Translations under genes and position numbers: made by a program
NCBI GenBank assembly: GCA_002212725.1
Contig: MTCR01000044.1
Coordinates: 1-37,076, forward strand
Reading direction: 5' to 3'
Source of the DNA: Sphingobacteriales bacterium TSM_CSM
GTDB lineage: Bacteria; Bacteroidota; Bacteroidia; Chitinophagales; UBA2359
Length of the DNA stretch: 37,076 bases
Shown: one piece after another, positions 1-7,934 of the stretch
Position numbering within the stretch: the stretch's first letter is position 1
How the letters are laid out: each line of letters begins with the position of its first letter
Notes under the pieces: model-generated
Seen by the model: only the letters and a program-made list of their open reading frames with translations
What the model was told of the DNA's origin: nothing
Databases searched by the model: none

Positions 1-315
1 TGCGACAGCACGGCAGTAGTAGAAGTGCTGCCAGGCATTCCCCCACTCTTTGAGGTGGGGCAAGGGGGGGAGCTACAAATTTACCCCATTCCTGCTACCA
101 CCCACCTCTGCATCCGCTACCAAAAAACCGCCGGCAATGCAGTATGGCTGTTGTACAATGCCCTTGGCAGGCAGGTAGCAGAGGTAGCATTACCGGGCAA
201 TGCGGGCATAGAACAAGTATCAGTAGCTCACCTGCCGGCAGGTATTTACTACTATGGGGTAGCGTATTCCGCATCGGGGCAGGCAGTGGCAAGCGGCAAG
301 GTGGTGGTAGAGTAG
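1..315 (+). CDS. 3' end of a T9SS type A sorting-domain protein (partial)
   Basis: The frame is open from the first base, so the gene starts outside the window; only about 104 C-terminal residues are present. They form a type IX secretion C-terminal sorting domain: an entry motif like the usual xxYPNPAxxxL (here IYPIPATTHL), then a central LYNALGRQV strand (family form: LYDxxGRxV), then LPAGIYYYGV and a short basic/valine-rich end (GKVVVE). In the family this domain carries an exported protein through the outer membrane and is then cleaved, often with attachment to surface polysaccharide. The catalytic or binding part of the protein is not visible. A GTG at 25 is an internal codon and not a credible start. 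The 3' end is followed by small repeats and not by another gene on this strand. Confidence 0.85.
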   Translation, partial: CDSTAVVEVLPGIPPLFEVGQGGELQIYPIPATTHLCIRYQKTAGNAVWLLYNALGRQVAEVALPGNAGIEQVSVAHLPAGIYYYGVAYSASGQAVASGKVVVE

Positions 316-316
316 A

Positions 317-364
317 AATTATGAATTATGAATTATGATAGAGACGCATGGCCGTGCGTCTGTA
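317..364. repeat. AATTATG tandem triplet plus REP-like palindrome
   Basis: Three head-to-tail copies of AATTATG (317-323, 324-330, 331-337) are followed by a palindrome with arms AGACGCA (342-348) and TGCGTCT (355-361) around the loop TGGCCG; with one mismatch the arms extend to 339-364. Both patterns look like dispersed intergenic repeats of the kind common in Bacteroidota and Cyanobacteria. The copy number in this genome cannot be seen here. Confidence 0.6.
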
Positions 365-433
365 CGGGCGAGGAAAGAGGAAATTTTAGGATAAGGCACA
401 ACATCGGCATAATTTTTTTGCTATCTTTAGGCA

Positions 434-467
434 AATAAAATCAGGTTCATCTTTAAAACGATGCCTG
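434..467 (-). terminator. Putative intrinsic terminator of rarA
   Basis: Read on the minus strand, CAGGCATC and GATG-aa-CCTG pair around an A/T-rich loop (arms at 442-451 and 460-467) and are followed by a T-rich run (GATTTTATTT). The hairpin lies just past the rarA stop codon and in the right orientation. A two-base bulge weakens it. Confidence 0.45.
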
Positions 468-505
468 AAGAAGTTTACACATCTTAGCGCCCAATCTTCC
501 TTTCA

Positions 506-1780
506 TCAGTAGTTATATTTCTTACCCCATTTACCCTTTAGCCAGCGCCTTATTTCGTCTTCGCGGGGGTTGGTGCCGGGGTTGTAAATTTGGGTGTTTT
601 TTACTTTATCGGGTAAAAACTCCTGCAGAGAAAAATTGCCTTCAAAATCGTGGGCATATTGGTAATCTTTGCCGTAGCCTAATTCGCGCATTAATCCGGT
701 AGGGGCATTGCGCAGGTGCAGCGGCACGGGCAGGTTGCCGGTGGTGTTTACCAATTTTTGTGCTTTTCTTATGGCGGTGTAGCTGCTGTTGCTTTTAGCG
801 CTGGTGGCAAGATATACAACGGTTTGCGCCAAAATAAGGTCGCATTCGGGGTAGCCAATTTTTTGCACGGCATCAAAGCAGGCGTTGGCCATAACCATAG
901 CGGTTGGGTTGGCAATGCCAATATCTTCGCTCGACAGAATTAACATTCGTCGGGCTATAAATTTAGGGTCTTCGCCGCCGGCCAGCATACGCGCCAGCCA
1001 GTAAAGGGCGGCGTTGGGGTCGCTGCCGCGCATAGATTTTATAAAGGCCGAAATAATATCATAGTGTTGTTCGCCTTGCTTATCGTACAGGGCTATGTTT
1101 TGCTGTGCTGTTTGCTGCACCATTTCATTGGTAATAACCAATGGTTGTGCATCGGGGTGGTTTTGTACCACCAATTCAAGCAGGTTGAGCAGTTTTCGGG
1201 CATCGCCGCCCGATATGCGCAGCAGGGCTTCGGTTTCCTGAAGGTCAATCTGCCGCCGGCTAAGGTATTCATCTTTTTGCAGGGCATTTTGCAGCAAGGT
1301 TATTAAATGCTGCTTGTCTAAAGGTTTAAGCACATATACCTGGCAGCGCGATAACAGGGGCGCTATTACCTCAAATGATGGGTTTTCGGTAGTTGCGCCT
1401 ATAAGGGTAACAATGCCTTTTTCTACGGCTCCCAGCAAGGAGTCTTGCTGTGCTTTGTTAAAACGGTGAATTTCATCAATAAACAGCAAAGCTCCGCCTT
1501 CGGCCTGCGCCTGTTGAATTACGGTGCGCACTTCTTTTACCCCGCTGTCTATGGCGCTGAGCATAAAAAAAGGGCGGTTTAGTTTTTGGGCAATAATATT
1601 GGCTAAGGTGGTTTTACCCACGCCGGGCGGCCCCCAAAAAATAATAGAAAACGGGTTGCCGGTTTGCAACATGGTGCGCAACAATCCATGTGGTGCGGTA
1701 AGGTGTTCCTGCCCAATAAAATCATCTAAGGTATTGGGGCGCATACGTTCGGCCAAGGGGGGTAAGTGGTGCGTTGTCAT
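506..1780 (-). CDS. rarA: Replication-associated recombination protein A (RarA/MgsA), AAA+ ATPase
   Basis: RarA is a clamp-loader-like AAA+ ATPase that acts at stalled replication forks and at ends of DNA opened by SSB. The 424-residue length is normal for the family. The N-terminus has the family start RMRPNTLDDFIGQEHL. Walker A is GPPGVGKTT (residues 50-58), Walker B is LLFIDEIHRF (about 98-107), and the sensor motif GATTENPSFEV follows. The C-terminal half contains SMRGSDPNAALYWLARML and the RarA-specific tetramerisation region (SSEDIGIANP, then GYGKDYQYAHD near the end). ATG at 1780 begins MTTHHLPPLAERMRP, which fits the family. It is a single gene on the minus strand; a TAACTTTG box lies about 25 bases upstream. 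Nothing is missing or unusual. Confidence 0.97.
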   Translation of the reverse strand: MTTHHLPPLAERMRPNTLDDFIGQEHLTAPHGLLRTMLQTGNPFSIIFWGPPGVGKTTLANIIAQKLNRPFFMLSAIDSGVKEVRTVIQQAQAEGGALLFIDEIHRFNKAQQDSLLGAVEKGIVTLIGATTENPSFEVIAPLLSRCQVYVLKPLDKQHLITLLQNALQKDEYLSRRQIDLQETEALLRISGGDARKLLNLLELVVQNHPDAQPLVITNEMVQQTAQQNIALYDKQGEQHYDIISAFIKSMRGSDPNAALYWLARMLAGGEDPKFIARRMLILSSEDIGIANPTAMVMANACFDAVQKIGYPECDLILAQTVVYLATSAKSNSSYTAIRKAQKLVNTTGNLPVPLHLRNAPTGLMRELGYGKDYQYAHDFEGNFSLQEFLPDKVKNTQIYNPGTNPREDEIRRWLKGKWGKKYNY

Positions 1781-2152
1781 TTGTTTGTGGCGGTAATTTT
1801 ATTCAAAGTTACAACTTTTTATGGTTTTATGGGGTAAGGGGTATAGCCTCCTTAATTTGATGTGAAATTGGTTTTTGGTTTGGGTAAATTTGGAAACAGG
1901 GAATATAATGCATGTGTTCAAAAATGGCTTTATAGTTCTAAAGTGCTTGCAAAACAAGAATTACAGACTCCCACCCTTTCTAAGGGCCTGTCCCGATTGC
2001 CCGGGAGTTGGGGGAATAACTGAAACAGCCTCACAACCGGAATTTGAAGAATTGACCAAAGAGCAAAAAAACTTTTCGGAACTTTGCGCAAAACTTTGCG
2101 TTCTTAACAATTAAAAAGGGAAAAAACACTCGCTCAAATACCAGAAAAATGC
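1781..2152. other. Non-coding stretch with repeat debris
   Basis: After the rarA promoter no convincing gene is seen. The 79-codon reading frame at 1875-2114 has no family look, no clear start signal and runs through inverted repeats. Within it, ACTCCC (1967-1972) pairs with GGGAGT (2003-2008), CCCTT pairs with AAGGG (1974-1986), and TCCCG can pair with CGGGA (1991-2006). Near 2080-2110 the text ACTTTGCGCAAAACTTTGCG resembles decayed intergenic repeats often seen in this phylum. I read this as repeat remnants next to the Rpn gene. Confidence 0.5.
1804..1811 (-). promoter_or_regulatory. -7 box of the rarA promoter
   Basis: TAACTTTG on the minus strand is an exact match to the Bacteroidota -7 consensus TAnnTTTG and lies 23-31 bases upstream of the rarA start. 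No good TTG -33 element is visible about 20 bases further up. Confidence 0.5.
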
Positions 2153-2160
2153 TAATTTTG
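2153..2160 (+). promoter_or_regulatory. -7 box upstream of the Rpn-family gene
   Basis: TAATTTTG matches TAnnTTTG exactly and ends 20 bases before the ATG of the Rpn-family gene. No -33 TTG is evident. Transcription would start only a few bases before the coding region. Confidence 0.45.
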
Positions 2161-2180
2161 TAGCCTGAAAGGACTACAAA

Positions 2181-3071
2181 ATGACAGTTAAAGAAAGATA
2201 TATAAATCCATTTACCGATTTCGGATTTAAAAAACTGTTCGGCACAGAACTGAACAAAGACTTGTTGATTGATTTTTTGAATGAAGTAGTCTTACCTCAA
2301 AATAAGAAAATTGCAGATCTCAAATATCGTAGTAATGAACATATGGGGCAAACTGAGCTTGACAGAAAAGCTATATTTGATTTGCATTGCATAAGTTTAA
2401 ACGGAGAACGGTTTATAGTCGAGATGCAAAAAGCAAAACAAAATTACTTCAAAGACAGAAGTGTATTTTATTCAACATTTCCGATACAAGAACAAGCCCA
2501 AACAGGAGATTGGAATTATAAGCTGGCAGCAATATTTACAGTTGGGATATTAGATTTTGCTTTTAGTGATGATGAAGTAAGTGAAAAGAATCGAGATATA
2601 ATTAAAGAAGTAAGACACGAAGTAAAACTAAAAAATCAAAAATGTGAAATCTTTTATGATAAATTGACCTTTATTTACTTAGAAATGCCCCATTTTATCA
2701 AGACAGAAGAAGAACTAGAAACAGCATACGATAAATGGTTATATGTTTTAAAGCATTTACCAAGTTTAACAGAGAGACCCAAGAAATTACAAGAACGGAT
2801 ATTTCAACGACTTTTTGAAGCTGCTGAGATAGCAAAATTCAGCACTGAAGAAAAGGAATTATATGAAGAAAGTTTAAAATCGTACAGAGACCTCAAAAAT
2901 GTGATTGATACGGCTTTTAATGAAGGAGAAGCAAAAGGTAAGATAGAAGAAAAAACAGCTAATATAATAAAAGCAATCAAAAGGGGAAAGTTATCTATTG
3001 AGGAAGTAGCAGAAGATTTTGATGTTAGTATTGATTTCGTAAAGCAAACTATACGTGCAAGTTATAATTAG
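2181..3071 (+). CDS. Rpn family recombination-promoting nuclease / PD-(D/E)XK transposase-like protein
   Basis: The N-terminus YINPFTDFGFKKLFG is the hallmark of the Rpn (TIGR01784) family, DNA endonucleases with a PD-(D/E)XK fold that promote RecA-independent recombination and were once annotated as transposases. The catalytic set is visible as D67 (IFDLHC), E81 and Q83 (IVEMQKAK), followed by the family pattern YFKDRSVFYST. The C-terminal third is charged and helical (GEAKGKIEEKTANII) and ends with a small helix-turn-helix-like segment (LSIEEVAEDFDVSIDFVKQTI). The 296-residue length is normal and the frame is intact. The gene is distinctly richer in A+T and in AAA/ATA/GAA codons than its neighbours, which suggests recent transfer. 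It stands alone between repeat debris and a hairpin, with no terminal inverted repeats recognised. Confidence 0.93.
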   Translation: MTVKERYINPFTDFGFKKLFGTELNKDLLIDFLNEVVLPQNKKIADLKYRSNEHMGQTELDRKAIFDLHCISLNGERFIVEMQKAKQNYFKDRSVFYSTFPIQEQAQTGDWNYKLAAIFTVGILDFAFSDDEVSEKNRDIIKEVRHEVKLKNQKCEIFYDKLTFIYLEMPHFIKTEEELETAYDKWLYVLKHLPSLTERPKKLQERIFQRLFEAAEIAKFSTEEKELYEESLKSYRDLKNVIDTAFNEGEAKGKIEEKTANIIKAIKRGKLSIEEVAEDFDVSIDFVKQTIRASYN

Positions 3072-3080
3072 AAAAAAAGA

Positions 3081-3188
3081 AGAAACTGTTTAGAACAACG
3101 TACTCCCGCCCATGCGCTGCAAAACCTCAACATTAGGCTCGACAGCAGTGTACGGCAGGGAGTACAAGCGTTCTTTGCGGTTAAATGA
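3081..3188 (+). pseudogene. Possible 3' remnant of a disrupted gene
   Basis: After the TAG stop of the Rpn gene the same frame stays open to a TGA at 3186-3188. From about 3099 the base composition switches back to that of the host genes, reading RTPAHALQNLNIRLDSSV then RQGVQAFFAVK. There is no start codon and the peptide matches no family I recognise. It could be the tail of a host gene cut by arrival of the Rpn segment, or chance. Confidence 0.25.
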
Positions 3189-3212
3189 AATGAATTCAGG
3201 TAAGAACACCAC

Positions 3213-3247
3213 CAACTAAGGTACAACCTTAATAAGTACCTTAGTTG
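3213..3247. terminator. Perfect 12-bp inverted repeat, likely terminator
   Basis: CAACTAAGGTAC (3213-3224) and GTACCTTAGTTG (3236-3247) are exact reverse complements around an 11-base loop. On the plus strand the sequence after the hairpin is pyrimidine-rich (CGCCTTTGCCTTTTTGG). It probably ends transcripts coming from the Rpn gene before the V-ATPase operon; a mobile-element end is the alternative. Confidence 0.5.
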
Positions 3248-3368
3248 CGCCTTTGCCTTTTTGGGTTAAGCAAGGTTAATTGTACCGCTTCTAACATTTT
3301 TTTATGGTCAAACAGTAGTATTGCCGCTTTTTTGCCTACATTAGAGCCAAACTAAAGTGTTTTTGGTT
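3248..3368 (+). other. Leader region of the V-ATPase operon
   Basis: No gene is seen here. The promoter of the operon must lie in this stretch, but no exact TAnnTTTG is present; TAGTATTG near 3316 is one base off. The leader ahead of the first ATG is A-rich (CCAAACTAAAG). Confidence 0.35.
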
Positions 3369-3980
3369 ATGGAGCAAAAATTGCAGCAAATAGCGCGCAA
3401 ATTATACGAAGAAGGCATTGAAAAAGCCGAAATTGAAGCGGCCGAAATTATACAAAAAGCCCAAATGCAGGCTGCAGATATTATACAACAGGCTCAAACC
3501 GAAAAACAAACCCTGCTTACCCATGCGCAAGCCGAAGCCGAAGCGCTAAAAAGCCGAACTCATGCAGAGTTGCAATTGGTAATTTCGCGCGCAATGGAAA
3601 AACTGAAACAAGATATTGCCGCATTAATTACACAAAAAGCGGTTGACCTGCCTGTTGAACAGGCGCTAAACAGCAACGAAACCATTGCCGGGCTGCTGCC
3701 CGAAGTGGTAAAACAACTTTTTGAAGGTGGTAAAGGGCAAATTACCATACGGGTAGCGCCCGATAAAGAAATTTATGTTGCCGGCATTTTAGCCAAGCAA
3801 ATTGCCGCAGTGCTGGAGCAGGAACCGGTTATTCTGCCCGATAAAAACATTGCTTCGGGGTTTAAAATTGGAAAAACAGGGCAAAACTATGTAATTTCGT
3901 TTACCGATGAAGATTTTAAAACCTATATCGGCAATTTTATGCACCCCGAAATAGCCAAAATTTTCAGAAACAATGAGTAG
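3369..3980 (+). CDS. atpE: V-type ATP synthase subunit E (peripheral stalk)
   Basis: This is the first gene of the V-ATPase operon. Subunit E forms, with a partner helix, the outer stalk that holds the A3B3 head against rotation. The first ~85 residues are a long helix rich in A, E, Q and K with a regular heptad look (EKAEIEAAEIIQKAQMQAAD, then ADIIQQAQTEKQTLL), as in the family's coiled coil. The C-terminal globular part includes LLPEVVKQLFEGGKGQITIRV and ends in FMHPEIAKIFRN. ATG at 3369 gives MEQKLQQIARKLYEEG, like other bacterial E subunits; the GTG at 3357 would add four unlikely residues. Length is 203 residues. The stop overlaps the start of the next gene by 8 bases, which suggests translational coupling. 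Confidence 0.9.
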   Translation: MEQKLQQIARKLYEEGIEKAEIEAAEIIQKAQMQAADIIQQAQTEKQTLLTHAQAEAEALKSRTHAELQLVISRAMEKLKQDIAALITQKAVDLPVEQALNSNETIAGLLPEVVKQLFEGGKGQITIRVAPDKEIYVAGILAKQIAAVLEQEPVILPDKNIASGFKIGKTGQNYVISFTDEDFKTYIGNFMHPEIAKIFRNNE

Positions 3981-4824
3981 CCCAACGCGCAACTATTACG
4001 GATTGATAAGCAGCCTGCCCAACTTGTTGGCCGAAGGCGGCATAATGCCCGAAGACGGCAATCTGGCAACCCGGTTTGCCGATTTTATGCACCCGGCAGA
4101 TGTGGCGCTGCTGCAATTGGCCTACATGCCTGCCGACCATGCCAACCTGCTCAACATACTGTATAACCGCCAGCAACCCTACCACAACCTGGGTAATTTT
4201 ACCCCGCAGCAACTCAACACCCTTATTGCCCAAAAATGGTTGCCTTACCCCTACCTCGACAGTTTTTTTACCCAATGGTGGCAACACTACGGTAAAACAG
4301 AACCTTATGCCCACGCCGAAATAGAACTTACCGGCCGCTACCACCGTTTTTTGCTTGCCTGCGAAAACCCGTTTTTGCAAAAATGGAGCCGCTTTATGCT
4401 GGAACTTACCAATTTTTCGCTCCTGCAATATGCTGCGCACGGGCTGCCCAAGTTGCAAAATCACCTGGTAGCCAAAGAAGAAGTGGCATATTTAGCGGGC
4501 AAATACAGCGCCTTATCTGAACTGGAAGCGCTGATACCCGTAACCCAAACCGCAGAAATATGGAACACCGAAAACCCCATGGAACGGGAAAAATTGCTCG
4601 ATGACCTGAAATGGCAGTTTATTGAAACCGAACAGTTTTTTTACTTTTTTGGCATAGAAAAAGTAATAGGCTATGCGCTGCAACAGCAAATTGCCCTGCG
4701 CTGGTACCGCCTGCGCAACCCGGGCAATGCCTTATCAACAACGGCATTACCCAACAACCCCCTTGCAGCGCTGGTTACCCAACTTATTTCACCCATTTAC
4801 CAACAACCGGCTTCTACCCTATGA
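3973..4824 (+). CDS. DUF2764 family V-ATPase-associated protein
   Basis: This 283-residue protein begins SSPTRNYYGLISSLPNLL, the typical start of DUF2764, a family found almost only inside bacterial V-ATPase operons between subunits E and A (Bacteroidota, Chlamydiae, Spirochaetes). It is mainly helical and soluble with no signal peptide or membrane segment; it carries many aromatic and glutamine residues. No biochemical role is firmly known to me. By position, size and helical character it is a candidate substitute for subunit C (the d-type rotor-to-ring connector), which is not found in this operon. The start overlaps the end of atpE by 8 bases and the stop overlaps the atpA start as ATGA (4821-4824), so expression is probably tightly coupled. 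Confidence 0.85.
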   Translation: MSSPTRNYYGLISSLPNLLAEGGIMPEDGNLATRFADFMHPADVALLQLAYMPADHANLLNILYNRQQPYHNLGNFTPQQLNTLIAQKWLPYPYLDSFFTQWWQHYGKTEPYAHAEIELTGRYHRFLLACENPFLQKWSRFMLELTNFSLLQYAAHGLPKLQNHLVAKEEVAYLAGKYSALSELEALIPVTQTAEIWNTENPMEREKLLDDLKWQFIETEQFFYFFGIEKVIGYALQQQIALRWYRLRNPGNALSTTALPNNPLAALVTQLISPIYQQPASTL

Positions 4825-6593
4825 CCACTACCGGCATTATTAAAGGCATCATTGCTAACCTGGTTCTTATTGAACCCAACGGGCCTGTGCGTCAAAATGA
4901 AATTTGCTACCTGAGCACCGGCGCCGAAAACGAAAAACTAATTGCCGAAGTAATTAAAATTAGTGGCAATACCGTATTTGCCCAGGTGTTTGACAGCACA
5001 CGCGGCATACAATGCGGCACAGAAGTTGTTTTTTCGGGCAGTATGCTGGAGGTGTACCTTGGTCCAGGGCTACTCTCCAAAAACTACGATGGCCTGCAAA
5101 ACGACCTCGATAAGCTGGAAGGACTCTTTCTGCAAAGAGGCAAACAAGCCTACCCCTTAAACGATACCCAACTTTGGCAGTTTGAACCACTGGCGCAGCC
5201 CGGCGCCATACTTAGCGCGGGCGACTGGCTGGGCAAAGTGCCCGAACACGGGTTGCAGCATATTATTATGGTGCCTTTTAACTGGCATCAGCGCCTTACC
5301 CTGCAATGGGTTGCCCCGCCCGGGCATTATACCATACAAGAAACCATTGCCATTCTTACCGACCACAACGGCAAAGAACACCCCCTGAACATGGTGCGCA
5401 AATGGCCGGTAAAGCTACCCATGCGGGCTTACCGCCAAAAATTGCGTCCCCAAAAACTGCTCGAAACCGGCATTAGAATTATGGACACCCTCCACCCTAT
5501 GCTGGAAGGCGGAACCGGCTTTATTCCCGGGCCTTTCGGGTGTGGTAAAACCGTGCTGCAACAATCTATTGCCAAACAGGCCGATGCCGATGTAGTAGTG
5601 GTGGCAGCCTGCGGCGAGCGTGCCAACGAACTGGTTGATATTTTTGCCGAATTTCCCGAATTGGTTGACCCCCGAACCGGAAACAAGCTCATAGAACGCA
5701 CCGTTATTATTGGCAATACCTCCAATATGCCCGTTTCGGCAAGAGAAGCATCGGTTTATACCGCCATGACCATTTGCGAATATTACCGCAACATGGGCTT
5801 GCGCGTGTTGCTGCTGGCCGATTCAACCTCCCGGTGGGCACAGGCGCTGCGCGAAATGTCAAACCGCCTCGAAGACTTGCCCGGCCCCGATGCCTACCCC
5901 GTTGACCTGCCCGCCGTAATTGCCAACTTTTATGCCCGTGCCGGTATGGTTGAACTCAATAACGGTAAAACCGGCTCCATAACTTTTATCGGAACCGTAT
6001 CGCCCGCAGGCGGCAATTTTAAAGAACCTGTTACCGAGGCTACCAAAAAAGCTACCCGATGTTTCTATGCCCTATCGCAACGCAGGGCAGACAGCAAACG
6101 CTACCCCGCCATTGACCCCATAGAAAGCTACTCTAAATATACCGAATACCCCGAATTTGCCGCCTCTATGGCACATATTGCCGGCAACCGGTGGCTGCAA
6201 CAGGTGCAACAACTCAAAAACTACCTGCTTAAAGGCAAAGAAGCCGCCGACCAAATTAATATTCTGGGCGATGACGGTGTTTCCATAGACTTTCACCTCC
6301 ATTTCTGGCGCGCCGAACTTATAGATTTTGTGCTGCTGCAACAAGATGCCTTCGATACTGTTGACCAACTTACCCCGCTTAACCGGCAGCAGTTTATGAC
6401 CGGGCTTTGCCTTTACATCTGCAATCAGAGTTTTATGTTCGATAACTTTGTGGAAACCCGCAGCTTTTTTAAAAAAATAATCAATGCCCTGCGGCAAATG
6501 AACTATACCCAATTTAAATCAGATGCATTCAACAGCTACGCCAATGAGGTAAACCAACTTATTAACCTGCACCTTGCCCTGCAAAACAACTGA
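4821..6593 (+). CDS. atpA: V-type ATP synthase subunit A (catalytic)
   Basis: Catalytic subunit of the A3B3 head, which hydrolyses or makes ATP. The P-loop is GPFGCGKT (residues 237-244), preceded by the beta-barrel domain and the non-homologous bulge region characteristic of V/A-type A subunits (about 110-190). Further family motifs are VVAACGERANELVDIF, LLLADSTSRWAQALREMS with the catalytic region, and SYSKYTEYPEF. At 590 residues it has the usual length and contains no intein. ATG at 4821 overlaps the upstream stop by 4 bases. The subunit B gene follows after 17 bases. Nothing is missing; it should assemble with B, D and the I/K membrane part in the inner membrane. Confidence 0.97.
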   Translation: MTTTGIIKGIIANLVLIEPNGPVRQNEICYLSTGAENEKLIAEVIKISGNTVFAQVFDSTRGIQCGTEVVFSGSMLEVYLGPGLLSKNYDGLQNDLDKLEGLFLQRGKQAYPLNDTQLWQFEPLAQPGAILSAGDWLGKVPEHGLQHIIMVPFNWHQRLTLQWVAPPGHYTIQETIAILTDHNGKEHPLNMVRKWPVKLPMRAYRQKLRPQKLLETGIRIMDTLHPMLEGGTGFIPGPFGCGKTVLQQSIAKQADADVVVVAACGERANELVDIFAEFPELVDPRTGNKLIERTVIIGNTSNMPVSAREASVYTAMTICEYYRNMGLRVLLLADSTSRWAQALREMSNRLEDLPGPDAYPVDLPAVIANFYARAGMVELNNGKTGSITFIGTVSPAGGNFKEPVTEATKKATRCFYALSQRRADSKRYPAIDPIESYSKYTEYPEFAASMAHIAGNRWLQQVQQLKNYLLKGKEAADQINILGDDGVSIDFHLHFWRAELIDFVLLQQDAFDTVDQLTPLNRQQFMTGLCLYICNQSFMFDNFVETRSFFKKIINALRQMNYTQFKSDAFNSYANEVNQLINLHLALQNN

Positions 6594-6610
6594 TAATTAA
6601 GTATTGCCAC

Positions 6611-7930
6611 ATGAAACTGAAACCTTTTCAAAAGCGCATTACCAAAATAGAAAACATAACCAAAGCTACCTGCACCCTGCTGGCCAACGAAATAGGGTAC
6701 GAAGAACTGGCATTAGTTGACGGCAGACTGGCGCAGGTGGTAAAAATAAAAGGCCCCGAAATTACCCTGCAGGTGTTTGCCGGCGCCGAAGGTATTTCAA
6801 ACTATGCCGAAGTAGTGTTTTTGGGGCAAGCGCCCTCCTTGGTGGTAGGCGAAAAACTTGCCGGCCGCTTTTTAGATGCCTATGGCCGCCCCGTTGACGG
6901 CGGCCCCAACATAGAAGGCAGCGAAACCGAAACCGGCAGCACATCGGTAAACCCGGTGCGGCGCAGAAGACCCAATATACCTATTTTTACCGGCATTGCC
7001 GGCATTGACCTTAACAACACCTTAGTGGCAGGGCAAAAAATACCCTTCTTTGCCGACCCCGACCAACCCTATAACGAGGTAATGGCTACCGTAGCCTTGC
7101 GTGCCAATGCCGACAAAATTATTTTGGGCGGAATGGGCTTAACCCATGATGACTACCTCTTTTTTAAAGAAGAGTTCAGAAGAGCAGGCGCTTTAAACAA
7201 AATTATTGCTTTCATAAACACCTCAGAAAACCCGCCCGTTGAACGCTTGCTTATACCCGACTCTGCCCTTACCGCCGCCGAGTATTTTGCCGTAAACCAC
7301 AAGGAAAATGTACTGGTATTGCTTACCGACATGACCTTGTACGCCGATGCCTTGGCCATTGTAGCCAACCGGATGGACCAAATACCCTCCAAAGACAGTA
7401 TGCCCGGTTCTTTATATTCAGATTTGGCCAGAATTTACGAAAAAGCCGTGCAGTTTAAAGACGGCGGCTCTATTACCATTATTGCCGTAACTACCCTTAG
7501 CCAGGGCGATATAACCCATGCCATACCCGATAACACCGGCTATATTACAGAAGGGCAGTTGTTTTTGCGTAAAGACCCCGAAACCGGCAAGGTAATTATA
7601 GACCCCTTCCGCAGTTTGTCAAGGCTTAAACAATTGGTAATTGGCAAAAAAACCCGGCAAGACCACCCGCAGGTAATGAACGCCGCTATACGCCTGTATG
7701 CCGATGCCGCCGAAGCCCGCACCAAAATGGAAAACGGATTCGACCTTACTGATTATGACCTTAGAACCCTGCAATTTGCCCGGGCTTATAACCAACAACT
7801 GCTCTCTATTGATGTAAACCTGCCTATGGAAGCCATTTTAGATACCGTTTGGCAACTTTTCGGGCAGTTTTTCCACAAAGAAGAGGTATCGGTAAAAGAT
7901 GAATTGGTAAACCTTTACTGGAAAGATTAA
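6611..7930 (+). CDS. atpB: V-type ATP synthase subunit B (non-catalytic)
   Basis: Regulatory nucleotide-binding subunit that alternates with A in the hexameric head. It lacks a functional P-loop, as expected for B (GGMGLTHDDYLFF stands at that place), but keeps SMPGSLYSDLARIYEKA, GSITIIAVTTL and TGYITEGQLFL, which are strongly conserved in V/A-type B subunits. The 439-residue length is normal. ATG at 6611 begins MKLKPFQKRITKIENIT; no earlier start fits. The gap to the next gene is only 4 bases. Confidence 0.96.
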   Translation: MKLKPFQKRITKIENITKATCTLLANEIGYEELALVDGRLAQVVKIKGPEITLQVFAGAEGISNYAEVVFLGQAPSLVVGEKLAGRFLDAYGRPVDGGPNIEGSETETGSTSVNPVRRRRPNIPIFTGIAGIDLNNTLVAGQKIPFFADPDQPYNEVMATVALRANADKIILGGMGLTHDDYLFFKEEFRRAGALNKIIAFINTSENPPVERLLIPDSALTAAEYFAVNHKENVLVLLTDMTLYADALAIVANRMDQIPSKDSMPGSLYSDLARIYEKAVQFKDGGSITIIAVTTLSQGDITHAIPDNTGYITEGQLFLRKDPETGKVIIDPFRSLSRLKQLVIGKKTRQDHPQVMNAAIRLYADAAEARTKMENGFDLTDYDLRTLQFARAYNQQLLSIDVNLPMEAILDTVWQLFGQFFHKEEVSVKDELVNLYWKD

Positions 7931-7934
7931 CCCC

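Noticed and set aside
40..60. CCCCAC/GTGGGG inverted repeat near the left edge
   Set aside because: It lies inside the coding sequence of the partial sorting-domain protein, so it is probably chance.
1875..2114. 79-codon open frame before the Rpn gene
   Set aside because: It crosses palindromes and repeat debris, and shows no family match or start signal.
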